From Variovorax dokdonensis (GTDB lineage Bacteria > Pseudomonadota > Gammaproteobacteria > Burkholderiales > Burkholderiaceae_C): DNA of 64,000 bases. Below, piece after piece: positions 1 to 9,827 of the stretch; position 1 is the stretch's first letter; every line of letters starts with the position of its first letter. The translations under genes were made by a program, and so were the position numbers. The stretch spans positions 372,001 through 436,000 of the forward strand of contig NZ_JASZYV010000001.1 of NCBI RefSeq assembly GCF_030316895.1. Reading direction: 5' to 3'. A model generated the notes under the pieces. That model saw nothing but the letters and a program-made list of their open reading frames with translations, did no database searches and was not told where the DNA came from.

Positions 1-1089
1 GGGCGCGGTGGCCAGCGCCTTCAGCGCCTCGGGCGCAAAGCCGGACAGGCGCTTGCCATATTTGCCTGCCAGCCGCTGCAGGAAGTGGTTGGCCAGTAGC
101 GGGATGTCCTCGCGGCGGTCTGCCAGCGACGGCAGGTTCAATGTCACCACGTTGAGACGGTAGTAGAGGTCCTCGCGAAACTGGCCCGCCGCCATGGCGG
201 CGTCCAGGTCGCGATGGGTGGCGGAAATGATCCGCACGTCCACTTCGATCGACTGGCTGCCGCCCAGCGGGCGCACCGCGCGCTCCTGCAGCACCCGCAG
301 CAGCTTGACCTGCAGGGCAGGCGGCATGTCACCGATCTCGTCGAGCAGCAGCGTGCCGCCGTCGGCCTGCTGGAACAGGCCCTTGTGGTTGGCGTGGGCG
401 TCGGTAAAGGCGCCCTTCATGTGGCCGAACAGCTCCGATTCGAGCAGCGCCTCAGGAATGGCCCCGCAGTTGACGGCCACGAACGGCTTGGCGGCCCGCG
501 CGCTTGCTTTGTGGATGGCGCGGGCCAGAAGCTCCTTGCCGGCGCCGCTGTCACCGCGAAGCAGCACGCTGGCATCGGACTTGGCCACCATGCGCGCTTC
601 GGCGAGCAGTTCGGCCATCCGGTTGCTTCTGCTGACGATCTCGGAACGCCAGCGCTCGTCGGTGCCCTTGGCTGGTGACGCCGAGGGCGCGCTCAACGCC
701 AGTGCCTGGGCGATCTTCTCGAGCAGTTCGCGCGCGTCGTAGGGTTTGGTCAGGTAGGTGAACACCCCTCGTGACGTCGCTTCGACCGCGTCGGGGATGG
801 TGCCGTGCGCCGTCAGAAGGATGACGGGCAGGGTCGGGTGGTTCTTGCGGATCTCGTCGAAAAGCTGAAGGCCGTCGCGGCCGGGCAGGCGCACGTCGCT
901 GAGCACGAGTTGCGGGTGCTCGATCTCCAACTGCGTGAGCGCGGCTTCCGCCGACGTCGCGGGCGTGACCTGGTAGCCGGCGCCGGTCAGGCGAAGCGAC
1001 AGCAGTCGCAGCATGTCCGGATCGTCGTCGACCACCAGCAGCCGCGCTCGCTGGTGCGTGGCCTCGGTGTTGTCGTCCGCGGCGGTCAT
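1..1089 (-). CDS. glrR: Sigma-54-dependent response regulator, GlrR/QseF-like (C-terminus beyond window)
   Basis: NtrC-family response regulator, partial: 363 codons are visible and the C-terminal DNA-binding helix-turn-helix lies off the left edge. The receiver domain covers about residues 15-130, with acidic pocket D21/D22, phospho-acceptor D65 in LSDVRLPG, and the lysine of LTKPYD near 115. The AAA+ domain follows, with a Walker A motif (GDSGAGKE) near 183 and the sigma-54 contact loop GAFTDA near 225. The start ATG (1087-1089) overlaps the stop of the upstream lipoprotein gene by four bases. The order kinase, QseG-type lipoprotein, sigma-54 activator matches the enterobacterial glrK-qseG-glrR operon, which responds to envelope state and controls sigma-54 promoters. 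The GlrR name is inferred from that gene order. Confidence 0.9.
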   Translation of the reverse strand, partial: MTAADDNTEATHQRARLLVVDDDPDMLRLLSLRLTGAGYQVTPATSAEAALTQLEIEHPQLVLSDVRLPGRDGLQLFDEIRKNHPTLPVILLTAHGTIPDAVEATSRGVFTYLTKPYDARELLEKIAQALALSAPSASPAKGTDERWRSEIVSRSNRMAELLAEARMVAKSDASVLLRGDSGAGKELLARAIHKASARAAKPFVAVNCGAIPEALLESELFGHMKGAFTDAHANHKGLFQQADGGTLLLDEIGDMPPALQVKLLRVLQERAVRPLGGSQSIEVDVRIISATHRDLDAAMAAGQFREDLYYRLNVVTLNLPSLADRREDIPLLANHFLQRLAGKYGKRLSGFAPEALKALATAP

Positions 1090-1766
1090 GGCTTGGCGCC
1101 TCCGTTGGCAGGGGCGGCGGGGGGAGGCGCCACATGGCTCGGGCGGCTGAAACTGCGTTCGATGGCGCGCAATGCTTCCAGGCGTTCGGTGAGCTGGTCG
1201 ATGCGGCGCTGGCTGTCGCGCAACTGCTGGGCCTGCTTGTCGCGGTCGTCTTCCACCCGGCGCTGTTCGCCGTAGCGGGCGGCGAGCAGGCGCGCCAGGG
1301 GGGCCAGATCCTGGGCTTCCGGGGTCGTGTTGGTGGCGACACGCTGCATGAGGCCCTGGGCTCGAGCCAGTTCAGGCGTGTTGCGCGTCTGCGCCAGCGC
1401 CAGTCCCAGCTGGACTTGCGCCAGGGGCACGTCGCCCGGGTCGCCCAGGCGGTTGATCTCGGCGGCGAGCTGGCCGCTCGACATCGTGCGCACCTTGTCG
1501 GCATAGGCCAATGCGGCGGCGGTCTGGCCGTAGGTGGCAGCGATGAAATTGATGGCCGGCTGCGTGGCTGGCGCATTCGGCTCGGCTTCGACCGGGATGA
1601 CCGGCACGGGGGCGATCGCGGGTGCCGGGCTCTGAGTCTGCGGCGCGGGTTGCTTGGCCGGAACGGCGCAGCCGGCGAGCAGGGCGCCGGCGGCCAGGGC
1701 CAGAAGCGCACAGGTCGCACGAAGTGCGCCTTGGGGCGCGGCACGGCGAACGGACAGGAACGTCAT
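1086..1766 (-). CDS. qseG: QseG/YfhG-type outer-membrane lipoprotein
   Basis: Predicted lipoprotein of 226 residues. The N-terminus (MTFLSVRRAAPQ) leads into a hydrophobic stretch and lipobox LLAGC near residue 34, then a Pro/Ala-rich linker, then a mostly helical domain whose C-terminal part (RRIDQLTERLEALRAIERS) looks like a coiled coil. It lies between a sensor kinase and a sigma-54 response regulator, exactly where QseG lies in enterobacteria. There, QseG is a lipoprotein that modulates the kinase; that role is carried over by position and architecture, not by any catalytic motif. A longer in-frame reading toward 2099 overlaps the kinase gene and lacks a signal peptide, so the ATG at 1766 was chosen. 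Confidence 0.72.
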   Translation of the reverse strand: MTFLSVRRAAPQGALRATCALLALAAGALLAGCAVPAKQPAPQTQSPAPAIAPVPVIPVEAEPNAPATQPAINFIAATYGQTAAALAYADKVRTMSSGQLAAEINRLGDPGDVPLAQVQLGLALAQTRNTPELARAQGLMQRVATNTTPEAQDLAPLARLLAARYGEQRRVEDDRDKQAQQLRDSQRRIDQLTERLEALRAIERSFSRPSHVAPPPAAPANGGAKP

Positions 1767-1806
1767 GAATGGAAGATAGGGAGGCAGAAAGGGTGGCGAA
1801 TGGGTG

Positions 1807-3222
1807 TCATGCGGAGCGCGGCAGCTCGATGCGAAAGTGCGCACCGGCGCCATCGTCCAGCAAGGTGACGCGGCCACCATGGGCAGCAATGTACTCTTGC
1901 ACGATCGAAAGGCCGATACCCGAGCCTTTGACGGCGTATTCCGGCTGGCGCTCGCCCCGGAAGAAGGGTTCGAAAACCCGCTCGCGGTCGCCGTCGGCGA
2001 TGCCCGGCCCGGCGTCGACGATGTCGATGAGGGCCACGCCTGGCGCACTGGACACGGTAAAGCGGATGGTGCCGCCGCGCTGCGAGAACCGGATGGCATT
2101 CGACAGCAGGTTGGCGATGGCGGTGCCCACCTTGTCGGGATCGATCGTCAGGCGGATGTCCTCACCCGCGACGCGCACCGACAGGCCCTGCGCCTGCCAC
2201 TGGAGGCGCTGGGCATGCACCTGTTCCTCGATCAGCGGCAGCAGATCCACCCGTTCGCGCTTGAGCTGCCGGGCCTCGAAGGCCGCGGCGTTGAAGCGCA
2301 GCAGCGCTTCGATCTGGGCCTGCAGCGACGCCGTGTTCTGCTGCAGGATCGTGGTGACTTCGCGTTGCGCCGGATTCAGCGCCCCGGTCACGCCGTCCTC
2401 GAGCAGCGATACGCCTTCGCGCAGGGCGGCAAGCGGTGTCTTGAGTTCGTGCGACACGTGCCGAAGGAAGCGCGCCTTGTCCGCGTCCAGTTCGGTGAGC
2501 CGCAGGCGCAGCCATTCGAGCTGCTCGGACACGCGCCGCACGTCGGCGGGGCCGTGGATGTCGATCGGCTCGTCCAGCCGGTTTTCGCCCAGCCCGACGA
2601 TCGCCCGCTCCAGCCGCTTGAAGGGTCGCGCCAGCCACACGCCGAAGGCCAACGCCAGGCCCAGGGCGAGCGCACTGGCGGCCAGCACTTCGCGCATCAG
2701 CCGGATGCGGGCGCTTTCGATGCGTTCGGCCAGCGCGTTGTTCTGGGCCTCGATCAGCAACTGGGCCTGCTGCGCCAGCTCTGTGTTGCGGGCGTCCAGG
2801 TCGCGAAACTGCACCGCCATGCTGCTTTCTCGCGCCAGCGCGGTTTCCTGCGGGCCGACCATCAGCGCTTCGATGGCGCCGCTCTGCTTGCGCCACTGGT
2901 CCGCGCTTTCGGGTGCGAGTCCGTTGTCCACGAGCCGCTGCACGATGCCGTAGGCGTCGCGCGTGGCGTCTTCGAAGCGTCGGCGCAGCACGGCGTCGTT
3001 GAGCACCAGGGATTGCCGGCCAGCGCGCTCCATGGCTGCGCTGCGCTCGGCGAGCGACTGCGCCGCGCCTGACAGGCTGAGCGCACGGGCGGCGGCGTCG
3101 CGGCTCTGGGTCATGAGCGCGTCGTACTGGAACACCGAGCGCAGCGCCACCCCCACCAGCAAGCCGGTGATGACGAGGAACGCGAACAGCAGCAGCTGCC
3201 GGAAGGAGCCCAGGCGCAGCAT
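1807..3222 (-). CDS. glrK: Sensor histidine kinase, GlrK/QseE-like
   Basis: Membrane histidine kinase of 471 residues. TM1 spans about residues 8-28, a periplasmic helical segment follows, then TM2 (ALALGLALAFGVWLA) near 185-200, HAMP, HisKA with the phospho-accepting His in VSHELKTP near 257, and HATPase_c with N box NLLSNAIRFSQ and G box DAGPGI. Its ATG overlaps the miaB stop by one base (TGATG), so it is probably translated by re-initiation after miaB. It should phosphorylate the GlrR-like regulator two genes downstream. The input signal is not evident from the sequence; the family is linked to cell-envelope sensing. Confidence 0.9.
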   Translation of the reverse strand: MLRLGSFRQLLLFAFLVITGLLVGVALRSVFQYDALMTQSRDAAARALSLSGAAQSLAERSAAMERAGRQSLVLNDAVLRRRFEDATRDAYGIVQRLVDNGLAPESADQWRKQSGAIEALMVGPQETALARESSMAVQFRDLDARNTELAQQAQLLIEAQNNALAERIESARIRLMREVLAASALALGLALAFGVWLARPFKRLERAIVGLGENRLDEPIDIHGPADVRRVSEQLEWLRLRLTELDADKARFLRHVSHELKTPLAALREGVSLLEDGVTGALNPAQREVTTILQQNTASLQAQIEALLRFNAAAFEARQLKRERVDLLPLIEEQVHAQRLQWQAQGLSVRVAGEDIRLTIDPDKVGTAIANLLSNAIRFSQRGGTIRFTVSSAPGVALIDIVDAGPGIADGDRERVFEPFFRGERQPEYAVKGSGIGLSIVQEYIAAHGGRVTLLDDGAGAHFRIELPRSA

Positions 3223-4583
3223 CAGGCGGCGACCGCCTGAGACTGCACTTCGCGCGTGGGCACTTCGCCGCGCAGGGTGTGCGAGAGCGCGCGGGTGATG
3301 CGCAGGTCGATCATCTGGCCGATCAGCCGCGCATCGCCTTCGAAGTTGACGACGCGGTTGCACTCGGTGCGGCCCATCAACTCGCGGGCGTCCTTGCGAG
3401 AAGTGCCTTCGACCAGCACGCGCTGCAGGGTGCCCACGCGCGTATCGCTGATGCGGCGCACGTTGTCGTCGATCACCTTCTGCAGATGTTGCAGCCGCGA
3501 CAGCTTGACGTCGTGCGGCGTGTCGTCGGGCAACTGGGCGGCCGGCGTGCCAGGGCGGGGGCTGAAGATGAAGCTGAAGCTTGCGTCGAAGCCGACGTCG
3601 TCGATGAGCTTCATCATCCTGGCGAAGTCGTCGTCGGTCTCGCCCGGGAAGCCGACGATGAAGTCGCTCGACAAGGCCAGGTCGGGGCGGATGGCGCGCA
3701 GCTTGCGCACCGTGCTCTTGAACTCCATGGCGGTGTAGCCGCGCTTCATGGCCATGAGGATGCGATCGCTGCCGTGCTGCACCGGCAGGTGCAGGTGGTT
3801 CACCAGTTGCGGCACCTTGGCGTAGGCCTCAATGAGCCGGGGCGTGAATTCGTTGGGATGGCTGGTGGTGTAGCGGATGCGCTCGATGCCGGGGATCTCG
3901 GCCACGTACTCGATGAGCAGGGCGAAATCGGCGATCTCGCTCGTCTCGCCCATCCTGCCGCGGTAGGCGTTCACGTTCTGGCCCAGGAGGGTCACTTCGC
4001 GCACGCCCTGGGCGGCCAGTCCCGCCACCTCGACCAGCACGTCGTCCAGCGGGCGGCTGACTTCCTCGCCGCGGGTATAGGGCACCACACAGTAGCTGCA
4101 GTACTTGGAGCAGCCTTCCATGATCGAGACGAAGGCGGTGGCGCCTTCCACCCGCGCCGGCGGCAGATGATCGAATTTCTCGATCTCGGGGAAGCTGATG
4201 TCCACCTGCGGGCGCAATTCGCGTTCGCGCGCCGCCAGCATGTCGGGCAGGCGATGCAGCGTCTGCGGACCGAACACCACGTCGACGTAGGGCGCGCGGG
4301 CGATGATGGCCTCACCCTCCTGGCTGGCCACGCAACCGCCGACGCCGATCAACACGCCGCGCTCCTTCAGGTGGCGCACGCGGCCGAGGTCGGAAAACAC
4401 CTTCTCCTGCGCCTTCTCGCGCACCGAACAGGTGTTGAAGAGGATCAGGTCGGCTTCCTCCACGTCCTGCGTGGGCTCGTAGCCCTGGGCCGCGCCCAGG
4501 ACGTCGGCCATCTTGTCCGAGTCGTACTCGTTCATCTGGCAGCCGAAGGTTTTGATGAAGACTTTCTTGTGGGTGCTGGTCAT
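3222..4583 (-). CDS. miaB: tRNA-2-methylthio-N6-dimethylallyladenosine synthase MiaB
   Basis: Radical SAM methylthiotransferase that adds a 2-methylthio group to isopentenyl-adenosine 37 of tRNAs reading UNN codons. From the chosen ATG it has 453 residues, the usual family length. The UPF0004 domain carries the three auxiliary-cluster cysteines (C15 in FGCQMNE, C52 in NTCSV, one near 86 in GGCVA). The radical SAM CxxxCxxC (CSKYCSYC) is near 158, and a TRAM domain ends the protein. Another ATG at 4607 and a TTG at 4616 are in frame. I prefer 4583 because AGGA lies about 11 bases upstream and homology begins at [14 protein letters not shown]. It is the first gene of the run that continues into the GlrK/GlrR system. 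Confidence 0.95.
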   Translation of the reverse strand: MTSTHKKVFIKTFGCQMNEYDSDKMADVLGAAQGYEPTQDVEEADLILFNTCSVREKAQEKVFSDLGRVRHLKERGVLIGVGGCVASQEGEAIIARAPYVDVVFGPQTLHRLPDMLAARERELRPQVDISFPEIEKFDHLPPARVEGATAFVSIMEGCSKYCSYCVVPYTRGEEVSRPLDDVLVEVAGLAAQGVREVTLLGQNVNAYRGRMGETSEIADFALLIEYVAEIPGIERIRYTTSHPNEFTPRLIEAYAKVPQLVNHLHLPVQHGSDRILMAMKRGYTAMEFKSTVRKLRAIRPDLALSSDFIVGFPGETDDDFARMMKLIDDVGFDASFSFIFSPRPGTPAAQLPDDTPHDVKLSRLQHLQKVIDDNVRRISDTRVGTLQRVLVEGTSRKDARELMGRTECNRVVNFEGDARLIGQMIDLRITRALSHTLRGEVPTREVQSQAVAA

Positions 4584-4773
4584 GGGGCCCGTCCTGGGTG
4601 CAGGCATGTGATTCAAGGGGGAAGCAAGGTCGGCGCCAGATGCACGAGCGGGACATGCCTGAACCCGCGTGCGTTCTTGCCTGGCGACATCGTCGCGGGC
4701 CGTTCGTCCGGGCCCGCGGCAGTTCGATCAGGGTTGGTTGCGCAGCTCAGCGCCGCGCCCGGCCCCGCCTGCG

Positions 4774-5196
4774 CTAGTTCGAGACGAAGGGCCAGAAATT
4801 GAGGAAAGGCTTTTCGGCGCCGGCGCGTTTGGCACCGGCTTCTTCTGCGCTCAAGAGCCAGACGTCGCGCAGCCCGCCGGTGGCGTCACGGGTGTAGTTC
4901 ACGACGAAGCTCTGGCCTGCGAGGGCAGCCGGCTGCACCAGCATGCGCTGGGCGCTCTGGATGCGCGAGCCCGGCGACAGACGGGTGGGCTTGCCATCGA
5001 GCTCCAGCAAGGGCGGCGTGAGGAACGTGGCTTCGCCGCGCAGCGTGCCGGGCGGGAAGTTGCGTCCGCCGGCGGCGGCCTCGTTCTGGGTGTTGATCGG
5101 CAGGTCGATCGCCTGGGTCTGGGCGTTCGCCAGGGGCGCCAGGGCGCCGAGCAGCAGGAAGGTGGAAATGAGTGCGTGGGGCAGGCAGCGGTTCAT
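4774..5196 (-). CDS. Hypothetical exported protein
   Basis: A 140-residue protein with a typical Sec signal peptide (MNRCLPHALISTFLLLGALA, cleavage probably after ANA near residue 25). The mature part is about 115 residues with no cysteine pair or catalytic motif that I recognise, and it ends in an aromatic segment (FLNFWPFVSN). A periplasmic location is inferred from the signal peptide. The gene stands alone, separated from miaB by about 190 bases and divergent from the RND efflux operon. Function unknown. Confidence 0.7.
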   Translation of the reverse strand: MNRCLPHALISTFLLLGALAPLANAQTQAIDLPINTQNEAAAGGRNFPPGTLRGEATFLTPPLLELDGKPTRLSPGSRIQSAQRMLVQPAALAGQSFVVNYTRDATGGLRDVWLLSAEEAGAKRAGAEKPFLNFWPFVSN

Positions 5197-5370
5197 GGGG
5201 TATATCCAGAGGCTGAGGGCGAGATTCTAATGAGCACGGCGAAGCGTCCACGCCGGTCGGCTTTACTTATCTTTACGGCCGCCGATGCCCGAAAGGCAGA
5301 CGTCGGCCTTAAACGTTGCAATCATTAACACTATCGTCCGGGCCCGCTTTGTGCTGTTGTATTTCGTCCC

Positions 5371-6663
5371 ATGAAGAAGAAAGTCATCCTGCCTCTCCTG
5401 GCCGTCGCCGTGCTGGGCCTGTCCACCTGGTGGTGGATCGCCGTTCGTCCCGGTACCGGCTCCGCGGGCGGCAGCGCTGGCGCTGCTCCTGGCGCGCCAG
5501 CGGCAGCGGCTCGGCCAGCCTTGGTAACCACGGCGCGCGCCGAAAAGCGCGACGTGCCGGTCACGGTGCAGGTCAACGGCAGCGTGGTCTCGCTCAACAG
5601 CGTCGATCTGCGCCCACAGGTGACCAACACGGTGCGCGAGGTGCACGTGAAGGAAGGGCAGTTCGTCAAGGAAGGGCAGTTGCTGTTCACTCTGGACGAC
5701 CGGGCCGATCAGGCCAACCTTTCCAAGGCGAAGGCGCAGCAGCTCAAGGATGAGGCCACGCTGGCCGATCTCGAACGGCAGTTCCGGCGCAGCCGCGAAC
5801 TGATGGCGCAGAACTTCATCTCCAGGAGCGCCACCGACGCCGTGCAGGCCCAGCTGGAGGCGCAGCGCGCCACGGTGGCTGCGGACAGGGCCGCCGTGCA
5901 GGCGGCGCAGGTGTCGCTGAGCTATTCGACGCTGCGCGCGCCCATTGCCGGGCGCATCGGTGCGGTGGCCATCTATCCGGGCAGCCTGGTGCAGCCGACC
6001 ACCACATTGCTCACGATCACCCAACTCGACCCGATCGCCGTGAGCTTCCCCGTGCCGGAGGCGCGCCTGCAGGACCTGCTGGACGCCGCGCGTCGCCGCG
6101 CGCCGGTCGAGGCGATCGTGCCGGGGCGGGCGCCGGTGCAGGGGGTGCTCGATTTCGTCGACAACGCGGTCGATCCGCAGATCGGTACCGTGCGTGCCAA
6201 GGCCGTCTTCAACAACGACGCCCAGCGCCTGTGGCCCGGCCAGTTCGTCCAGACCCAGGTGACGGTGCGCACCATCGGCGGCGCGACGGTCATTCCGGCC
6301 GCCGCGCTGATGCAACTGGCCGACGGCATGACGGTCTACGTGGTGGACGATTCCGGCACTGCCCGGCGTCGCAAGGTCGAACTGCTGCAGTCGCTCGGCA
6401 CGCAGATGGCCGTGCTGGGCGTGCAGCCCGGCGAGCAGGTGGTGGTCGAAGGCAAGCAGAACGTGCGTGAAGGCGGCAAGGTGCGCATCGAGACGACGTC
6501 GGCCAGCCCTGTGCCGGCCTCCAGCGCACCATCGCCGGCAGCGGTGCCGCGTGGGCCGAAGGCGGCCTCCGCGATCCCGGCGATGCCGGCGGATGCGGCG
6601 GACGCGGCGGGCACACCGGCCGGGTCCGGCGGCGACCAGGCGGCGGCGCGGAGCCGGTCATGA
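5371..6663 (+). CDS. RND efflux periplasmic adaptor subunit (MdtA/AcrA type)
   Basis: Membrane-fusion protein of 430 residues. An N-terminal membrane anchor (ILPLLAVAVLGL) is followed by a lipoyl/barrel-sandwich half (VNGSVVSLNSVDLRPQV), a helical hairpin (KAKAQQLKDEATLADLERQF), the second lipoyl half (LRAPIAGRIGAVAIYPG) and a beta-barrel domain. The C-terminal 60 residues are Ala/Pro/Ser-rich and look disordered. It links the inner-membrane pump to an outer-membrane channel. The stop overlaps the pump start (ATGA at 6660), so the two are translationally coupled. The substrate cannot be read from the sequence. It lacks a lipobox cysteine, so it is anchored by an uncleaved N-terminal helix. 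Confidence 0.93.
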   Translation: MKKKVILPLLAVAVLGLSTWWWIAVRPGTGSAGGSAGAAPGAPAAAARPALVTTARAEKRDVPVTVQVNGSVVSLNSVDLRPQVTNTVREVHVKEGQFVKEGQLLFTLDDRADQANLSKAKAQQLKDEATLADLERQFRRSRELMAQNFISRSATDAVQAQLEAQRATVAADRAAVQAAQVSLSYSTLRAPIAGRIGAVAIYPGSLVQPTTTLLTITQLDPIAVSFPVPEARLQDLLDAARRRAPVEAIVPGRAPVQGVLDFVDNAVDPQIGTVRAKAVFNNDAQRLWPGQFVQTQVTVRTIGGATVIPAAALMQLADGMTVYVVDDSGTARRRKVELLQSLGTQMAVLGVQPGEQVVVEGKQNVREGGKVRIETTSASPVPASSAPSPAAVPRGPKAASAIPAMPADAADAAGTPAGSGGDQAAARSRS

Positions 6664-9600
6664 ACATCTCCGAGCTGTGCATACGCCGTCCCGCGATGAC
6701 GGTGCTGTTGTCCTGCGCCGTCGTGCTGCTGGGCATCTATGCCTACATGCGCATTCCGGTCGCGGCGCTGCCCAGCTACAACACGCCGGTGGTCAGCGTG
6801 ACGGCACGGCTGGCGGGGGCCAGCCCCGACACCATGGCGTCATCGGTGGCGCTGCCGCTTGAAAAGCAGTTCTCCACCATCCCCGGCCTGTCGACCATCA
6901 GCTCGGTCAACACCCAGGGCAACAGTTCCATCACGCTGGAGTTCGACACCAACCGCGACATCGACGCCGCCGCGGTCGACGTTCAGGCGGCGCTCCTGCG
7001 CGCCCAACGGCAACTGCCGGCCGAACTGACCGAGCTGCCTTCGTACCGCAAGGTCAATCCGGCGGATGCGCCGGTGCTGTTCATCGCGCTCATGTCGGAG
7101 TCGATGTCGCCGGCCGAGCTGAACGACTATGCCGAGAACCTGATCGCGCCCACGCTGTCGACCATCAATGGCGTGGCGCAGGTTCGGGTGTTCGGTCAGA
7201 AGCGCTTCGCGGTGCGCATCAAGGTCAAGACCGACCAGCTGAATGCGCGAAACATCACCCTGGACGAACTGGCTTCGGCGGTGAACTCGGCCAATGCCAA
7301 CACACCGGTGGGCGTGCTCGACGGCCCGCGCCAGACTCTGACCATCCAGGCCAACGAGCAATTGCAGCGCGCCGAGGACTTTCGCCGCCTGATCATCGCC
7401 CAGCGCAACGGAGCGCCGGTCCGCCTCGACGAGGTGGCGACCGTGGAGGACAGCTACGAATCGATCAAGACGGGCAGCAGCTTCAACGGTCGCGCCTCGA
7501 TCTCGCTCGCGGTCGACCGCCAACCCGATGCCAACACCGTGCAGGTCGTCGACGCGGTGCGCGCGCTGCTGCCGCGCTTCGAGGCGCAACTGCCGTCGTC
7601 GGTCGAGATCCGCATGGTCAACGACCGCTCGATCTCCATCCGCGAGGCGGTGCACGACGTGCAGCTGACCCTGGTGGGCACCATCGTCCTGGTGGTGCTG
7701 GTGATCTTCCTGTTCCTGCACCGCCTGGTGGCGACGCTGATCCCGGCGGCCACCATCCCCATCTCGCTGATCGGCGCGGTGGCCCTGCTCTGGGGCCTGG
7801 GCTACAGCCTGGACAACGTCTCGCTGTTGGGCATCACGCTGGCCGTGGGCCTGGTGGTGGACGACGCCATCGTGGTGCTCGAGAACATCATGCGCTACGT
7901 GGAAAAGGGCATGCCGCCGATGGCGGCGGCGCTTCGAGGTGCGCGCGAAGTCGGCTTCACCATCATCTCGATCTCGGTGTCGCTGGTGGCAGTGTTCATC
8001 CCGGTGTTCTTCATGCCGGGCGTGATCGGCTTGCTGTTCCACGAATTCGCGGTCGTCGTGGGCCTGGCGGTGCTGGTGTCCGCGATCGTGTCGCTCACGC
8101 TGGTGCCGATGCTGGCCAGCCGCCTGCCCATGGCTCGCGCCAAGCCGGGCGGCCATGCGGGTGACGCCGGGAGCCAGACGGTCGATGCGCATGACCACGA
8201 GGAGTCGCATCCCGAGCCGGGCACCTGGGTCGGCCGCGGCTTCGAGCGCGGCTACCGGGCGGTGCATGGCCTGTACATGCGCACGCTCGACTGGACGCTG
8301 GCGCGCCGGCCGCTGATGCTGGCGGTGGCGCTGGGCACATTCGCGCTGACCGCATGGCTGTTCATCGTCATTCCCAAGGGCTTCTTCCCGGACGAGGACA
8401 TCGGCCAGATTTCCATCTCCACCGAGGCTTCCGAAGACATTTCCTTCACCGCCATGCAGGCACTGCAGGAGCGCGTGGCCGCCGTCATCCGCGACGACCC
8501 CAACGTCGACTACGTCAGCTCCTTCGTCGGTGTCGGCGGATCGTCGTCCACGCAGAACAACGGGCGCATGTTCCTGGTGCTCAAGCCACGCGGCGAACGC
8601 GCTTCCATGCCCAAGGTCGTGGAGTCGCTGCGCCAGCGGGTGCGGACGGTGCCGGGCATCGCGGTGTACATGCAACCCGTGCAGAACCTGCGGCTTGGGG
8701 GACGGGCGAGCAAGGCTCGCTTCCAATACACCTTGCAGAGCGTGAACTCGGGCGACCTTTCCGAGTGGTCCGAAAAGCTGATGGCCCGCCTGCGCGAAGA
8801 CCCGATCTTCCGTGACGTGACCAGCGATTCGCAGAACAGCGGCCTGCAGGCCACGCTGGAAATCGACCGCGACAAGGCGGGCGTGCTCGGCGTGCCGATC
8901 GGACAGATCCGCGGTGCGCTCTACAACGCATTCGGCGATCGGCAGATCGGCAGCATCTACGGCGCGAGCAACACCTACCAGGTGATCCTCTCGGCGGCCG
9001 ACGACGACCGGCAGTTCGAGGACGACATGGCCCGACTGTCGGTGCGCAGCCGCAACGGCCAACTGGTTCCGCTGTCGGCCATCGCCCACGTCAAGCGCAC
9101 CGTCGGCCCGACGGCGGTCAATCACCAGGGCCAGTTGGAGGCCGTGACGGTGTCCTTCAACCTGGCACCCGGCGCGCCGCTGGGCGATGCCACCCGCGCC
9201 ATCGACCGCTACACGCACGAGATCAAGATGCCGTCCTCGGTGATCACGAGCTACGGCGGCGATGCGGCGGTGTTCAAGAGTTCGCAGGGCAGCCAGGCCG
9301 CGCTGCTGGTGATTGCGGTGCTGGTGATCTACGTGCTGCTGGGTGTGCTCTATGAAAGCTACATCCATCCCATCACCATTCTGGCGGGGCTGCCTTCGGC
9401 GGTGGTGGGCGCGCTGCTGGCACTGGTGCTGTTCCGGCTCGACCTGACGCTTATCGCCACCATCGGCATCCTGCTGTTGATCGGCATCGTCAAGAAGAAC
9501 GCGATCATGCTGATCGACTTCGCGCTGGACGCTCAGCGCAACGAGGGCATGACGCCGGTGCAGGCAATCCGCGAGGCCTGCCGGCTGCGCTTCCGCCCCA

Positions 9601-9827
9601 TCCTGATGACCACGCTGGCCGCGGCGACCGGTGCCTTGCCCATCGCGCTGGGCCTGGGCGCCGGCGCCGAACTGCGCCAGCCTCTGGGCATCGCGGTGGT
9701 CGGCGGGCTGCTGTTCTCGCAGGTGGTGACGCTGTACATCACGCCAGCAATCTACCTGGCGCTGGACCGGTACAGCGGCAGCGGGCCGCTGACGGACCTG
9801 CAAACCCAGGGCGCCCCGGCGCGCTAG
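6660..9827 (+). CDS. RND multidrug efflux permease (HAE1 family, MdtB/MdtC-like)
   Basis: Inner-membrane proton/drug antiporter of 1055 residues, the full HAE1 length. It has the N-terminal signature CIRRPAMTVLL, two large periplasmic loops and twelve predicted membrane helices. The TM4 proton-relay aspartate pair is in GLVVDDAIVVLEN, and the TM10 lysine is in GIVKKNAIMLIDFA. It works with the adaptor encoded immediately upstream; no outer-membrane factor gene is nearby, so a TolC/OprM-type channel must come from elsewhere. The 3' end meets the convergent hydrolase gene at CTAG (9824-9827), which is TAG on both strands. Export of the product of the neighbouring NRPS-PKS operon is possible but rests only on proximity. 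Confidence 0.95.
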   Translation: MNISELCIRRPAMTVLLSCAVVLLGIYAYMRIPVAALPSYNTPVVSVTARLAGASPDTMASSVALPLEKQFSTIPGLSTISSVNTQGNSSITLEFDTNRDIDAAAVDVQAALLRAQRQLPAELTELPSYRKVNPADAPVLFIALMSESMSPAELNDYAENLIAPTLSTINGVAQVRVFGQKRFAVRIKVKTDQLNARNITLDELASAVNSANANTPVGVLDGPRQTLTIQANEQLQRAEDFRRLIIAQRNGAPVRLDEVATVEDSYESIKTGSSFNGRASISLAVDRQPDANTVQVVDAVRALLPRFEAQLPSSVEIRMVNDRSISIREAVHDVQLTLVGTIVLVVLVIFLFLHRLVATLIPAATIPISLIGAVALLWGLGYSLDNVSLLGITLAVGLVVDDAIVVLENIMRYVEKGMPPMAAALRGAREVGFTIISISVSLVAVFIPVFFMPGVIGLLFHEFAVVVGLAVLVSAIVSLTLVPMLASRLPMARAKPGGHAGDAGSQTVDAHDHEESHPEPGTWVGRGFERGYRAVHGLYMRTLDWTLARRPLMLAVALGTFALTAWLFIVIPKGFFPDEDIGQISISTEASEDISFTAMQALQERVAAVIRDDPNVDYVSSFVGVGGSSSTQNNGRMFLVLKPRGERASMPKVVESLRQRVRTVPGIAVYMQPVQNLRLGGRASKARFQYTLQSVNSGDLSEWSEKLMARLREDPIFRDVTSDSQNSGLQATLEIDRDKAGVLGVPIGQIRGALYNAFGDRQIGSIYGASNTYQVILSAADDDRQFEDDMARLSVRSRNGQLVPLSAIAHVKRTVGPTAVNHQGQLEAVTVSFNLAPGAPLGDATRAIDRYTHEIKMPSSVITSYGGDAAVFKSSQGSQAALLVIAVLVIYVLLGVLYESYIHPITILAGLPSAVVGALLALVLFRLDLTLIATIGILLLIGIVKKNAIMLIDFALDAQRNEGMTPVQAIREACRLRFRPILMTTLAAATGALPIALGLGAGAELRQPLGIAVVGGLLFSQVVTLYITPAIYLALDRYSGSGPLTDLQTQGAPAR

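Noticed and set aside
1086..2099. Longer reading of the QseG-like lipoprotein
   Set aside because: The extension overlaps the kinase C-terminus and would hide the signal peptide.
5263..6315. Open frame of 350 codons antisense to the adaptor gene
   Set aside because: It is a shadow of the RND adaptor, with no ribosome-binding site or domain.
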